Source of the DNA: an uncultured Duncaniella sp.
Lineage (GTDB): Bacteria; Bacteroidota; Bacteroidia; Bacteroidales; Muribaculaceae
Assembly: GCA_910577255.1 (NCBI GenBank)
Contig: CAJTMH010000004.1
Location: 300,565-364,564 of the forward strand
Length of the DNA stretch: 64,000 nucleotides
Direction: 5' to 3'
Positions 44,253 to 53,405 of the stretch are shown piece by piece. The position numbers and the translations under genes are program-made. How positions within the stretch are numbered: the first letter of the stretch is position 1; each line of letters opens with the position of its first letter. The notes beneath the pieces are model-generated. The model did not search any database. It was not told the origin of the DNA and saw only the letters and a program-made list of their open reading frames with translations.

Positions 44253-45515
44253 GTGCTTTACTCACTTTTCGAATATCTACAGCAGGGGAACATCCCCGGT
44301 TCACGCCTGATGAGCTACATCACGTTCCGCTCGGGCGCGGCACTGCTACTGTCGCTGTTCATAGCCCTGGTGTTCGGGCGCAAAATCATCGACCGCCTGC
44401 AGCTGATGCAGGTGGGGGAGATAATCCGCGACCTCGGCCTCGAAGGCCAGATGCAGAAGACCGGCACACCCACCATGGGTGGTGTCATCATCATCATCTC
44501 TATAATAGTGCCCTGTCTGCTTGTGGGTGACCTCACCAACATCTACATGCTGCTGATGATAATATCGACGCTTTGGCTCGGCACTCTGGGGTTCTGCGAC
44601 GACTATCTGAAAATGAGCAAGCATGACAAGGAAGGGATGAAGGGTAAGTTCAAAATCATCGGCCAGGTGGGACTGGGCCTGATGGTGGGACTCACCATGT
44701 ACTTCAGCCCGGCCATCACACAGCGTGAAGTGTCGGAAGTCGTCATCCAGGATAATGTGGAGACCGTGGTGACTTACGACTCACAGGATGTCAAGTCGAC
44801 ACAGACCACCATACCGTTCGTCAAGAACAACAACTTCGATTATTCATATCTCACACAGTGGATGGGCGAGTATGCCCAGGCCGGAGGGTGGGTGTTGTTC
44901 ATATTTGTGGTGATCTTCGTAGTGACCGCAACGAGCAACGGCGCTAACCTCACCGACGGCCTTGACGGCCTCTGCGCGGGGACGTCGGCCATCATCTGCG
45001 TGGCATTGGCCATCATGGCCTATCTGGGGGGCAACATCATCTATGCCACATATCTCAACATCATGTATATCCCCCATTCGGCGGAGCTGGTGGTGTTCAT
45101 GTCGGCGTTCATAGGCGCTCTGATAGGATTTCTGTGGTATAATGCCTATCCGGCCCAGGTGTTCATGGGTGACACAGGCTCGCTGACCATCGGCGGCATC
45201 ATAGCCGTGTTTGCCATCCTCATCCACAAGGAGTTGCTGATACCTCTGCTGTGTGCCATCTTCTTCATCGAGGACCTCTCGGTGATGATCCAGGTGGCCT
45301 ACTTCAAATATACCAAAAAGCGCACCGGCACCGGTAAGCGCATATTTAAAATGACACCGCTGCACCATCATTTCCAGAAACAGGGGAATGCCGGAATAGA
45401 CGCTCTGCTTCAGGCGCCTCTGCGGGCTATCCCTGAGTCGAAAATCGTGACCCGGTTCTGGATTGTCGGGATTTTCCTGGCGGTGATAACTTTCGTAACT
45501 CTAAAAATCAGATAA
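44253..45515 (+). CDS. mraY: Phospho-MurNAc-pentapeptide transferase MraY
   Basis: Integral membrane enzyme that makes lipid I from UDP-MurNAc-pentapeptide and undecaprenyl phosphate. About ten membrane helices; TPTMGGVIIIISI, the DDD-like GFCDDYLKM, ATSNGANLTDGLDGLCAGTS and the HHHFQKQG loop (MTPLHHHF) are all present. A GTG at 44253 is the start. The protein (420 residues) is longer than the E. coli form because of an insert near 155-190 between membrane helices, usual in Bacteroidetes. Confidence 0.96.
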   Translation: MLYSLFEYLQQGNIPGSRLMSYITFRSGAALLLSLFIALVFGRKIIDRLQLMQVGEIIRDLGLEGQMQKTGTPTMGGVIIIISIIVPCLLVGDLTNIYMLLMIISTLWLGTLGFCDDYLKMSKHDKEGMKGKFKIIGQVGLGLMVGLTMYFSPAITQREVSEVVIQDNVETVVTYDSQDVKSTQTTIPFVKNNNFDYSYLTQWMGEYAQAGGWVLFIFVVIFVVTATSNGANLTDGLDGLCAGTSAIICVALAIMAYLGGNIIYATYLNIMYIPHSAELVVFMSAFIGALIGFLWYNAYPAQVFMGDTGSLTIGGIIAVFAILIHKELLIPLLCAIFFIEDLSVMIQVAYFKYTKKRTGTGKRIFKMTPLHHHFQKQGNAGIDALLQAPLRAIPESKIVTRFWIVGIFLAVITFVTLKIR

Positions 45516-45555
45516 GGAATCTTATCGACTCAAACACACCCTACAACAAGCGACA

Positions 45556-46899
45556 ATGACAAAGAATCTCATAATACTGGGCGGAGGGGAGAGCGGCGTA
45601 GGCGCTGCCATCCTCGGCAAGGTCAAGGGCATGAACGTGTTTCTCAGCGACTTCGGCAGCATTGCCCCGAAGTACCGCAAGATGCTCGACGACGAAGGAA
45701 TAGAATGGGAGGAGGGACACCACTCCATGGACCGCATCCTGGCGGCCGACGAGGTGGTGAAGAGTCCCGGAATCGCGCCAACCACCCCCGTGATGCAGGC
45801 TATCGCAGCCAAGGGTATACCGGTAATCTCCGAAATAGAGTTTGCCGGACGCTACACCGACGCCAAGATGGTGTGTATCACCGGCAGTAACGGCAAGACA
45901 ACCACCACATTGCTGACCTATCACATATTAAAAAACGCCGGTATCAACGTGGGTCTCGCCGGGAACGTGGGGCAGAGCCTCGCGCTGCAAGTGGCCCGCG
46001 ACAAGTACGACGTATATGTGATAGAACTGTCGAGCTTCCAGCTGGAGAACATGTACAAGTTCCGGGCCAATATAGCCGTGATACTCAACATCACTCCCGA
46101 CCATCTTGACCGCTACGAGTACAAGATGCAGAATTATATCAACGCCAAGTTCAGAATCCTCAACAACCTCACTCCTCAGGATGCGTTCATCTACTGGCAG
46201 GATGACCCTGTGATAACACGCCAACTCGAACAGGTGACCACTGAGGCTCAGATGTTCCCCTTCGCGGAGCACCGCGAGGAGGGCTCAAAGGCATACGTGG
46301 ACGAGGAGGCCGACCTTATCATCAACACTCCCGAGACTTCGCTAAACATGCCCCGCGCCGACCTCGCGCTCAACGGTCTGCACAACCTCTACAACTCGAT
46401 GGCAGCGGCCCTCTCGGCATGTATCCTCGATATCGACAAGGAGGAAATCCGCGAGGCCCTGAGTGACTTCGAGGGTGTGGAACACCGTCTGGAGTATGCC
46501 GGGACAGTGAACGGCGTGCGCTATATCAACGACTCAAAGGCCACCAACGTCAACTCATGCTGGTATGCACTCGAATCTATGCCCCATGACACCATCCTGA
46601 TCCTCGGAGGGAAGGACAAAGGTAATGACTATTCGGAGATTCTCCCCTTGGTCAAGGAGAAGGTCAAGGCCATAATCTGCATGGGAAAGGACAATACCAA
46701 GCTGCTTGACTATTTCACCGGCCAGGTGCCCGAAATCCATGACACCCATTCGATAGAGGAGGCCATGCAGACCGCCCACGCCATAGGACGCGAGGGTGAC
46801 ACGGTGCTTCTCTCGCCTTGCTGCGCAAGTTTTGACCTCTTCAAGAGCTATGAGGACCGCGGCCGCCAGTTCAAGGAGATGGTGAAGAAGCTCGGGTAA
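45556..46899 (+). CDS. murD: UDP-MurNAc-L-alanine:D-glutamate ligase MurD
   Basis: Cytosolic Mur ligase adding D-glutamate. The N-terminal Rossmann-like start is NLIILGGGESGVGAAILGK; the ATP loop GSNGKTTT begins at residue 110; LNITPDHLDRYEYKMQNYINAK and GVEHRLEYAGTVNGVRYINDSKATN are the later family motifs, and LLSPCCASFDLFKSYEDRGRQF marks the C-terminus. 447 residues, normal length, 40 bases after mraY. Confidence 0.96.
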   Translation: MTKNLIILGGGESGVGAAILGKVKGMNVFLSDFGSIAPKYRKMLDDEGIEWEEGHHSMDRILAADEVVKSPGIAPTTPVMQAIAAKGIPVISEIEFAGRYTDAKMVCITGSNGKTTTTLLTYHILKNAGINVGLAGNVGQSLALQVARDKYDVYVIELSSFQLENMYKFRANIAVILNITPDHLDRYEYKMQNYINAKFRILNNLTPQDAFIYWQDDPVITRQLEQVTTEAQMFPFAEHREEGSKAYVDEEADLIINTPETSLNMPRADLALNGLHNLYNSMAAALSACILDIDKEEIREALSDFEGVEHRLEYAGTVNGVRYINDSKATNVNSCWYALESMPHDTILILGGKDKGNDYSEILPLVKEKVKAIICMGKDNTKLLDYFTGQVPEIHDTHSIEEAMQTAHAIGREGDTVLLSPCCASFDLFKSYEDRGRQFKEMVKKLG

Positions 46900-46989
46900 T
46901 ATCCTCAGGCGCCCCCGGGGCAACGCCACAGAAAAAAACTGAATACGTAAACAAAAAACGCAACATAAGCATTAAGGACATATAAAATT

Positions 46990-48324
46990 ATGCCTGAATC
47001 CACCACTCTCCCATTGGAGGAGTCGACCGTCTCTACCAAACCCCAGGCTGTGGCCAAAGCCGACAAGCATATCTGGGGCATATTCATAGCACTGTGTATC
47101 ATTTCGGTGATAGAGCTTTACAGCGCCTCGTCGCGTGAGGTGGCAAGCTCGTCGCTCGGCGTGATGGGGCCTATCCTGCGCCATCTCGTGATGCTCACGG
47201 GTGGTTTCGGGATAGTGTGGTTCCTTTCGCGGAGGCATTACAGTGTGTTCATCCCGGCCACCCTGGTGTTTGCACTCATCAGCGTGGTGATGATGCTCTA
47301 TGTGATGTTCTTCGGAGAGATAGTCAACGGTGCCCGGCGCTCGCTGACCATACTCGGTATAGGTATCTTCCCGGCCGAGATGGTGAAAATATCGGCTGTG
47401 CTTATGGTGGCGCTCGTCATGACATGGAACCAGAACCCCAAGGATATCGGAATCACCCGAAAGGGTGTGATATATTCGGGGATAATAGTGCTGGGACTCA
47501 GCGGCCTGCTCATAGAGCAGGGGTTGACCAACACTCTGCTTCTGCTGGCCATCAGTTACTCCATGATGATAATAGGGGGTGTGAAAATCCTGCACCTCAT
47601 CTCACTTAGCGCATTTTATGGTGTGTGTGGGGTGTGTTTCATAGGGTATCTCTACTTCACGGAGATGAAACCCAATGAGATTCCGGCCGACGGAGAGCAA
47701 CGGATAGAACAGACCGTAGCCCCCGGAGAGAAGCATGAGTCACGCATCAAGACATGGACCAAGCGTCTGGACCGCCACGGCAGCGACTCGATACCCAAAT
47801 GGGAGATTCCGGCCACAGGCATCAACCGCCAGGAGATATTATCGTACATGGCACAGGCCCACGGCGGCATACACGGTGTAGGCCCCGGCAACTCGCGTGA
47901 GGCATCGCGCCTTCCGCTTGCATTCTCGGACTATATATTCGCCATCATCGTCGAGGAACTGGGGCTGATAGGTGGCCTCGTGGTGCTGATGCTTTATCTG
48001 TGGCTTCTCGGACGCGCCGCCGGTATAGCCTCGCGCTGCAACCGCACTTATCCGGCTCTGATAGTTATAGGCATGGCGGTGATGATAGCTTTTCAGGCAC
48101 TGTTCCACATGGGCATAGTGAGCGGGGTGTTCCCGGTGTCGGGACAGCCTTTGCCACTGATATCCAAGGGTGGCACATCAATATTAGTGACGGCGATAGC
48201 ATTCGGCATCATGCTTTCGGTGAGCCGCACCGCTACACGCCACGGTAACAAGAAACAAGAAATACGCGACGAGCTCGAGTCACTGCCCGAGCAGTTCCGC
48301 GACGAAAACCGCATGCAGTTATGA
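46990..48324 (+). CDS. ftsW: SEDS-family division glycosyltransferase FtsW
   Basis: A 444-residue polytopic membrane protein that polymerises septal peptidoglycan with FtsI. About ten membrane helices. SEDS signatures include GARRSLTILGIGIFPAEMVKI, GLTNTLLLLAISYSMM, and the C-terminal GIVSGVFPVSGQPLPLISKGGTS. A soluble loop of about 80 residues (approximately 225-300) separates the two halves. The stop shares four bases with the murG start (ATGA). Confidence 0.95.
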   Translation: MPESTTLPLEESTVSTKPQAVAKADKHIWGIFIALCIISVIELYSASSREVASSSLGVMGPILRHLVMLTGGFGIVWFLSRRHYSVFIPATLVFALISVVMMLYVMFFGEIVNGARRSLTILGIGIFPAEMVKISAVLMVALVMTWNQNPKDIGITRKGVIYSGIIVLGLSGLLIEQGLTNTLLLLAISYSMMIIGGVKILHLISLSAFYGVCGVCFIGYLYFTEMKPNEIPADGEQRIEQTVAPGEKHESRIKTWTKRLDRHGSDSIPKWEIPATGINRQEILSYMAQAHGGIHGVGPGNSREASRLPLAFSDYIFAIIVEELGLIGGLVVLMLYLWLLGRAAGIASRCNRTYPALIVIGMAVMIAFQALFHMGIVSGVFPVSGQPLPLISKGGTSILVTAIAFGIMLSVSRTATRHGNKKQEIRDELESLPEQFRDENRMQL

Positions 48325-49424
48325 GCAAGAAAGAATTGAAACGCGTACTGATATCGGGTGGGGGCACCGGGGGACATATCTTCCCGGCGGTGTCGATAGC
48401 CAATGCCATCAAACGCCGGTCGCCGGAGACGGAGATACTCTTCGTCGGGGCGCTCGGACGCATGGAGATGGAGCGTGTGCCGGCAGCAGGTTACCGTATA
48501 GAGGGACTGCCGGTGGCAGGTTTTGACCGCAAGCGCCTGTGGCGCAACTTCGGTGTGCTGTGGAAGCTGTGGAAGTCATTACGCAAGGCAAGGCGGATAG
48601 TGCGTGAGTTCAAGCCCGACGTAGCCATCGGCGTAGGTGGATATGCCAGCGGCCCGGTGCTCAAACAAGCCCAGAAACAGGGTGTGGCCACACTGCTGCA
48701 GGAACAGAATTCATACGCCGGAGTGACCAATAAGCTGTTGGCCAAGAAAGCAAGGGCCATCTGCGTGGCCTATGACGGCATGGAACGCTTTTTCCCGGCG
48801 GAGACAATAGTGAAGACCGGCAATCCGGTGCGCTCCGATCTACAGGCCTGCAGCCTGACACAGGCCGAGGCCAAGAAGGAACTCGGATTTGACCCTGACA
48901 AGAAACTTGTGTTGGTGGTGGGTGGCAGCCTCGGCGCACGTACCGTCAACGAAGCCGTGGCGGCAGCGCTTGAGCGCATAGCCGGCATGGGGGCCAATCT
49001 GATGTGGCAGACAGGACGCTACGGTGCTCCGCAATTCCAGGCTCTCGCCAAGGAGTATGCCAACGTGAAGGCCACGACCTTCATCGACCGTATGGATCTG
49101 GCCTACAAGGCTGCCGACGTTGTGGTGTCGAGAGCGGGCGCAGGCACAATATCCGAACTTCAGAACCTCGGGAAGGCCGTGATACTAATCCCTTCACCCA
49201 ACGTGGCCGAGGATCATCAGAGACATAACGCGGAGGCACTGTCGACCCGTGACGCGGCAATCATGATACTCGACGTTGATGCGGTGGAGAAGCTCCCCGA
49301 TACTCTGGCAAACCTCATAGATGATGAAGCGAAATGCTCAACTCTCTCGTCCAATATAAAAAAGATGGCCCTCCCCGGAGCGGACGACAAAATTGTCGAC
49401 AAAATTTATGAGATAATCTCTTGA
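48321..49424 (+). CDS. murG: Lipid II synthase MurG
   Basis: Membrane-associated GT28 enzyme that adds GlcNAc to lipid I. The N-terminal SGGGTGGHIFPAVSIANAI is the acceptor-binding glycine loop; GGYASGPVLKQA, LLQEQNSYAGVTNKLLAKKA and the C-terminal VVSRAGAGTISELQNLGKAVILIPSP complete the family pattern. 367 residues. Overlaps the ftsW stop by four bases, indicating coupled translation. Confidence 0.96.
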   Translation: MSKKELKRVLISGGGTGGHIFPAVSIANAIKRRSPETEILFVGALGRMEMERVPAAGYRIEGLPVAGFDRKRLWRNFGVLWKLWKSLRKARRIVREFKPDVAIGVGGYASGPVLKQAQKQGVATLLQEQNSYAGVTNKLLAKKARAICVAYDGMERFFPAETIVKTGNPVRSDLQACSLTQAEAKKELGFDPDKKLVLVVGGSLGARTVNEAVAAALERIAGMGANLMWQTGRYGAPQFQALAKEYANVKATTFIDRMDLAYKAADVVVSRAGAGTISELQNLGKAVILIPSPNVAEDHQRHNAEALSTRDAAIMILDVDAVEKLPDTLANLIDDEAKCSTLSSNIKKMALPGADDKIVDKIYEIIS

Positions 49425-49456
49425 CCTTAGTTCAACCCTTAACACATACATCACTT

Positions 49457-50851
49457 ATGAACCACGACCTTAACACTATATCGCACATCTATTTCGTCGG
49501 AGCCGGCGGGATAGGCATGGCAGCACTTGAACGTTATTTTCTGGCCAAAGGGAAGAAAGTGGCCGGGTATGACCGCACAGCAACCGCCCTCACTGCCGAA
49601 CTTGCAGCCGAAGGTGTGGAGATAACTTTTGACGAGAATGCCGAGGCGATTCCCGAGGATTTCCGCAACGCTGCCCATACCCTGGTGGTCTACACTCCGG
49701 CAGTGCCCTCCGACCTTCCTATACTCAAATATTTCCGCGACAACGGTTTCGAAGTGATGAAACGCGCCCAGGTGCTCGGCCTCATCACCCGCGACTCACG
49801 GTCGCTCTGCTTTGCCGGCACCCACGGCAAGACCACCACTTCGTCAATGGCAGCGCACATACTGAAATGCGGCACAGTGGGCTGCAACGCCTTCCTTGGG
49901 GGCGAGCTCAAAAACTACGGAAGCAATTTCCTGCTGGCACCGTCGTCGCCCTACAGCGTGATCGAGGCCGACGAGTTTGACCGCTCGTTCCACCATCTCA
50001 CCCCCACAGTGGCGGTGATCACAGCCACCGACCCTGACCATCTCGATATCTATGGCACCGAGGAAGCCTATCTGGAGAGTTTCGCTAAATTCACAGAGCT
50101 TATACGACCCGACGGCGCCCTCATAGTCCACACCGGTCTCAAACTCAAACCGCGCCCTCAGGAGGGTGTGAAGGTGTACACTTACTCGCGCGACGAGGGA
50201 GACTTCCACGCGAGCTATATACGCCGCGGCCAGGGCACCATCACGTTTGACCTTGTGACCCCGCGCGGCACCATCCGCAACATCAATCTCGGTGTCCCTG
50301 TAGAGGTAAACATCGAGAACGCCGTGGCAGCAGCTGCCGCAGTCAGCCTCACAGGTGCCTATGAGCCTGAAGTGATACGCTCGGCCATCAGCTCATATCA
50401 GGGCACGAAGCGGAGATTTGAATGCTGGCTGAAGGAGGATAACGGACTCGGGCACGTGATAATCGACGACTATGCCCACCATCCTCAGGAGATACGCCAG
50501 TCGATAGCGTCGGTCAAGTCGCTCTATCCGGGGCGTAAACTGACCGTGGCGTTCCAGCCGCACCTCTACAGCCGCACCCGCGACTTCGCCCCTGAATTCG
50601 CCGACGCGCTTTCAGCCGCCGACTCGCTCATACTCCTCGACATCTATCCTGCCCGCGAGGAGCCTATCGAGGGTGTGACGTCGCAAATCATCTTCGACAA
50701 TGTGAAATGTGATGATAAAATCTTAATTAGTAAAGAAAAATTGGTGGAAACGCTGAAAAATAGTAACTTTGACATACTTTTGACCGTAGGAGCAGGTGAC
50801 ATCAACTCCTATCTGCCGGAAATAGTGGCCAACGCGACTTCACGCGGTTAA
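49457..50851 (+). CDS. murC: UDP-MurNAc:L-alanine ligase MurC
   Basis: First Mur ligase of stem-peptide synthesis. The Rossmann start is IYFVGAGGIGMAALERYFLA and the ATP loop GTHGKTTT begins at residue 121; EADEFDRSFHHLTP, TKRRFECW and IIDDYAHHPQEIRQSI follow. The frame extends to a TTG at 49421, but ATG at 49457 (MNHDLNTIS) is better and leaves a normal 464-residue enzyme. The last 50 codons are unusually AT-rich and contain a promoter-like site (see 50741). Confidence 0.95.
   Translation: MNHDLNTISHIYFVGAGGIGMAALERYFLAKGKKVAGYDRTATALTAELAAEGVEITFDENAEAIPEDFRNAAHTLVVYTPAVPSDLPILKYFRDNGFEVMKRAQVLGLITRDSRSLCFAGTHGKTTTSSMAAHILKCGTVGCNAFLGGELKNYGSNFLLAPSSPYSVIEADEFDRSFHHLTPTVAVITATDPDHLDIYGTEEAYLESFAKFTELIRPDGALIVHTGLKLKPRPQEGVKVYTYSRDEGDFHASYIRRGQGTITFDLVTPRGTIRNINLGVPVEVNIENAVAAAAAVSLTGAYEPEVIRSAISSYQGTKRRFECWLKEDNGLGHVIIDDYAHHPQEIRQSIASVKSLYPGRKLTVAFQPHLYSRTRDFAPEFADALSAADSLILLDIYPAREEPIEGVTSQIIFDNVKCDDKILISKEKLVETLKNSNFDILLTVGAGDINSYLPEIVANATSRG
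50741..50771 (+). promoter_or_regulatory. Candidate internal promoter for ftsQ-ftsA-ftsZ
   Basis: TTGG (50741-50744), a 19-base spacer and TAACTTTG (50764-50771) match the Bacteroidetes promoter. It lies inside the end of murC in a locally AT-rich stretch (about 50700-50780). Start would be near 50778, about 117 bases before ftsQ. Confidence 0.55.
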
Positions 50852-50894
50852 AAAACGCCAGCACGACTCACTTATCATTCATAGAAATCCGTTA

Positions 50895-51791
50895 ATGCAC
50901 CTTTACCTCAAGATATTGTTCTCACTGATGCTGACGGCCTATCTGGTCATCGCCCTCACCATGACTGCCCATGAGAAGGACGACCGGATGTGTCGCGGGG
51001 TCGACATCGTGGTCACCGACGATGGCTCTGAGAGCCGTTTCGTGACCTCATCGGAGCTTGCCAAGGAGATCGACGACCTGCCGTCGCACGCTCATGACAC
51101 CCCACTCACGAGCATCAACACACAGGAACTGCGCCGCCGGCTGCTTGCCCTCGACAAAATAGAGGACGCGGAGGTGGTGAGGCTGACAGACGGCTCGATA
51201 CGTATCACCGCACAGCCAATCATTCCGGTGGCAAGAATTTTTGACGGAGGGGAGTCATATTATATCAACCGTGCCGGGAAACGAGTGTCGGCCGATGCAC
51301 GCTACCACAAGGATGTGCCGGTGATACAAGGACATTTCGATCCGGCCGACTCGGTGTTCACACCCCAGTCACTCCTGCCGCTCATCAACCATATTGCCTC
51401 CGACTCCACATGGAACGGCTACGTGTCGATGATCAAGGTAAAATCGCCCTCCGATATCATCCTGGTGCCGATAATACGTGAACATGTCATCAACATAGGC
51501 TCTCCGACGCATCTTGACGATAAATTCGAGCGTCTGCAGCGGTTTTATTCCGAAGTCCTCCCCAAGCAGGGCTGGGAGAAGTATGACACACTGTCGCTCA
51601 AATGGAAAGGACAGCTCGTGGCCACCAAGCGCAAACGCAACTCAGCTCCGGTGCAGCTGATGAAATATGACGATGACGAGACGGTAGACACCGGAACAAT
51701 GCTCGCAGGCGACGATGTGGCTCCAGGCCAGACCGTTCCCGGCATGGAAGCCCACTCGGAGAAACCGATTCCAAAGCAAATAGCCAATTGA
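50895..51791 (+). CDS. ftsQ: Cell division protein FtsQ
   Basis: A 298-residue bitopic division protein. One N-terminal membrane helix (about residues 5-23) is followed by a POTRA-like region (GVDIVVTDDGSESRFVTSSEL, then LRRRLLALDKIEDAEVVRLTDGSIRI) and the FtsQ beta domain (RIFDGGESYYINRAGKRVSADARY). The tail after residue 240 is basic then Pro/Glu-rich. Call rests on domain pattern and on its place between murC and ftsA; Bacteroidetes FtsQ is poorly conserved. Confidence 0.9.
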   Translation: MHLYLKILFSLMLTAYLVIALTMTAHEKDDRMCRGVDIVVTDDGSESRFVTSSELAKEIDDLPSHAHDTPLTSINTQELRRRLLALDKIEDAEVVRLTDGSIRITAQPIIPVARIFDGGESYYINRAGKRVSADARYHKDVPVIQGHFDPADSVFTPQSLLPLINHIASDSTWNGYVSMIKVKSPSDIILVPIIREHVINIGSPTHLDDKFERLQRFYSEVLPKQGWEKYDTLSLKWKGQLVATKRKRNSAPVQLMKYDDDETVDTGTMLAGDDVAPGQTVPGMEAHSEKPIPKQIAN

Positions 51792-51839
51792 CCCCATATT
51801 TAAGTTAATCCCCACATAAACCCACCTATATAACCCCAC

Positions 51840-53309
51840 ATGGAAGAAAAATACATCGTGGCTCTTGAAATAGGGAGCTCAAAGATCAAAGGCGCCGTCG
51901 GCACTGTCGACTCCAACGGCTCGCTGAGTGTCAAAGCCATCGAAGAAGAGAAACTCATCGACGGAGTGCGCTACGGATGCATCCGCAACGTGGCCGAGAC
52001 AGCCAACGCAGTGAGCAACGTGATAACCCGCCTGGAACAACGCGAAGCCCAGCGCAAGGTCACCGGCGTGTATGTGTCGGTTGGGGGACGCTCGCTTTCT
52101 TCCCAGATAATAGAGATAGAACGCCGTCTGCCCACCGAGATGGAGATCACCCGCGAGATGATCACCGACATCACAAATGACGCGCTTGCCTATCCGCTTC
52201 ATGAGCGCAGCGTCATCTGCGTGACTCCGAGGGAATTCAAGGTGGACAACTGCCCTACTAATCCTGTGGGCATGATGGGGTCGCACATCTCAGCTCGCCT
52301 CAATCTTGTGAGCTGCCGCAACCAGCTGATGCGCAATCTCCATGTTGTGCTGGATGAGCGCCTGCATCTGCGTGTGCATGAGACCTTCGTACGTCAACTC
52401 GCCGAGGCCGACCTTGTGCTCTTCACCGAGGAGAAGAGACTCGGATGCATGCTGGTGGATTTCGGGGCTGAAACTACCACAGTGTCAATCTACAAGAATA
52501 ATGTGTTGCAGTACCTGGCCACCATCCCGATGGGTTCGCGTAACATCACCCGCGATATCACCACCCTTAACCATCTGGAAGAACGTGCCGAGGAACTTAA
52601 GATAATGGGCGGTAACGCACTTTCATCGCCCGAACATGCCACTGTATATAACCAGAACGGTACCGACTATTCGCAGATCAATAACTATGTGGCAGCACGC
52701 GCAGGTGAGATTATAGCCAACATCAGCGAGCAGATAAAGTATGCCCGCCTCACCCCCGAGAAGCTTCCCGGAGGCATCATCATCATAGGCAAGGGCGCAA
52801 AGCTCAACGGCTTCAACGCGCGCCTTGAGTCAGCCACCTCGATGAAGGTGCGTGTAGGCGCCCCGGGAACGCATATCCGCATCACCGACGGACGCATACA
52901 GCCATCTGACGCTGTGGATGTCATCTCAGTGCTCGCAGCGGCAGCCAAGTGCATGCCTGTGCAGGAGTGCATGACCAAGCCGCCTACTGTATTTACCTCA
53001 CCGAGCCCAGTGGCCGAGGATAGCATCTTCCCGGGAGCGGCGACATCAACCGCCACCGCACACCGCACAGCTCAACCCACAGTCAGCACCCCGGCTCCTC
53101 AACCGAAACAAGAGGAACAGGCAAAGCCGACCGTAAGCCGTCCGCAAGCACCGAAAATTGAGAATCTCACCCAAGAGGTGCCTGAGGAAGCTCCGACAGT
53201 CTACGCTTCGGGCTCCCGTAAGAGCCCCCTCAACAAGGCTTGGGAAAAATTCAAAGTGAAATTCGTAGAAGCAATTACCGAAAAGGAGGAGGAAGAGGAC
53301 GAGGAATAG
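51840..53309 (+). CDS. ftsA: Cell division protein FtsA
   Basis: Actin-like membrane tether of FtsZ, 489 residues. The phosphate-1 loop is YIVALEIGSSKIKGAVGTV; the 1C domain contains VTGVYVSVGGRSLSSQII; phosphate-2 is CMLVDFGAETTTVSIYKN, and the adenosine motif is PGGIIIIGKGAKLNGF. After about residue 390 is a Thr/Pro/Gln-rich linker, then a basic amphipathic helix (KAWEKFKVKFVEAI) that would be the membrane-targeting sequence, and a Glu/Asp end. Confidence 0.95.
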   Translation: MEEKYIVALEIGSSKIKGAVGTVDSNGSLSVKAIEEEKLIDGVRYGCIRNVAETANAVSNVITRLEQREAQRKVTGVYVSVGGRSLSSQIIEIERRLPTEMEITREMITDITNDALAYPLHERSVICVTPREFKVDNCPTNPVGMMGSHISARLNLVSCRNQLMRNLHVVLDERLHLRVHETFVRQLAEADLVLFTEEKRLGCMLVDFGAETTTVSIYKNNVLQYLATIPMGSRNITRDITTLNHLEERAEELKIMGGNALSSPEHATVYNQNGTDYSQINNYVAARAGEIIANISEQIKYARLTPEKLPGGIIIIGKGAKLNGFNARLESATSMKVRVGAPGTHIRITDGRIQPSDAVDVISVLAAAAKCMPVQECMTKPPTVFTSPSPVAEDSIFPGAATSTATAHRTAQPTVSTPAPQPKQEEQAKPTVSRPQAPKIENLTQEVPEEAPTVYASGSRKSPLNKAWEKFKVKFVEAITEKEEEEDEE

Positions 53310-53405
53310 CCTCCACCCTCACGGAATCAATCATCTGACTCCGCCAGGTAATCCTGCCAACATAATACACCACCATACAGTATCCATTTTATTACACCTT
53401 CCAAT

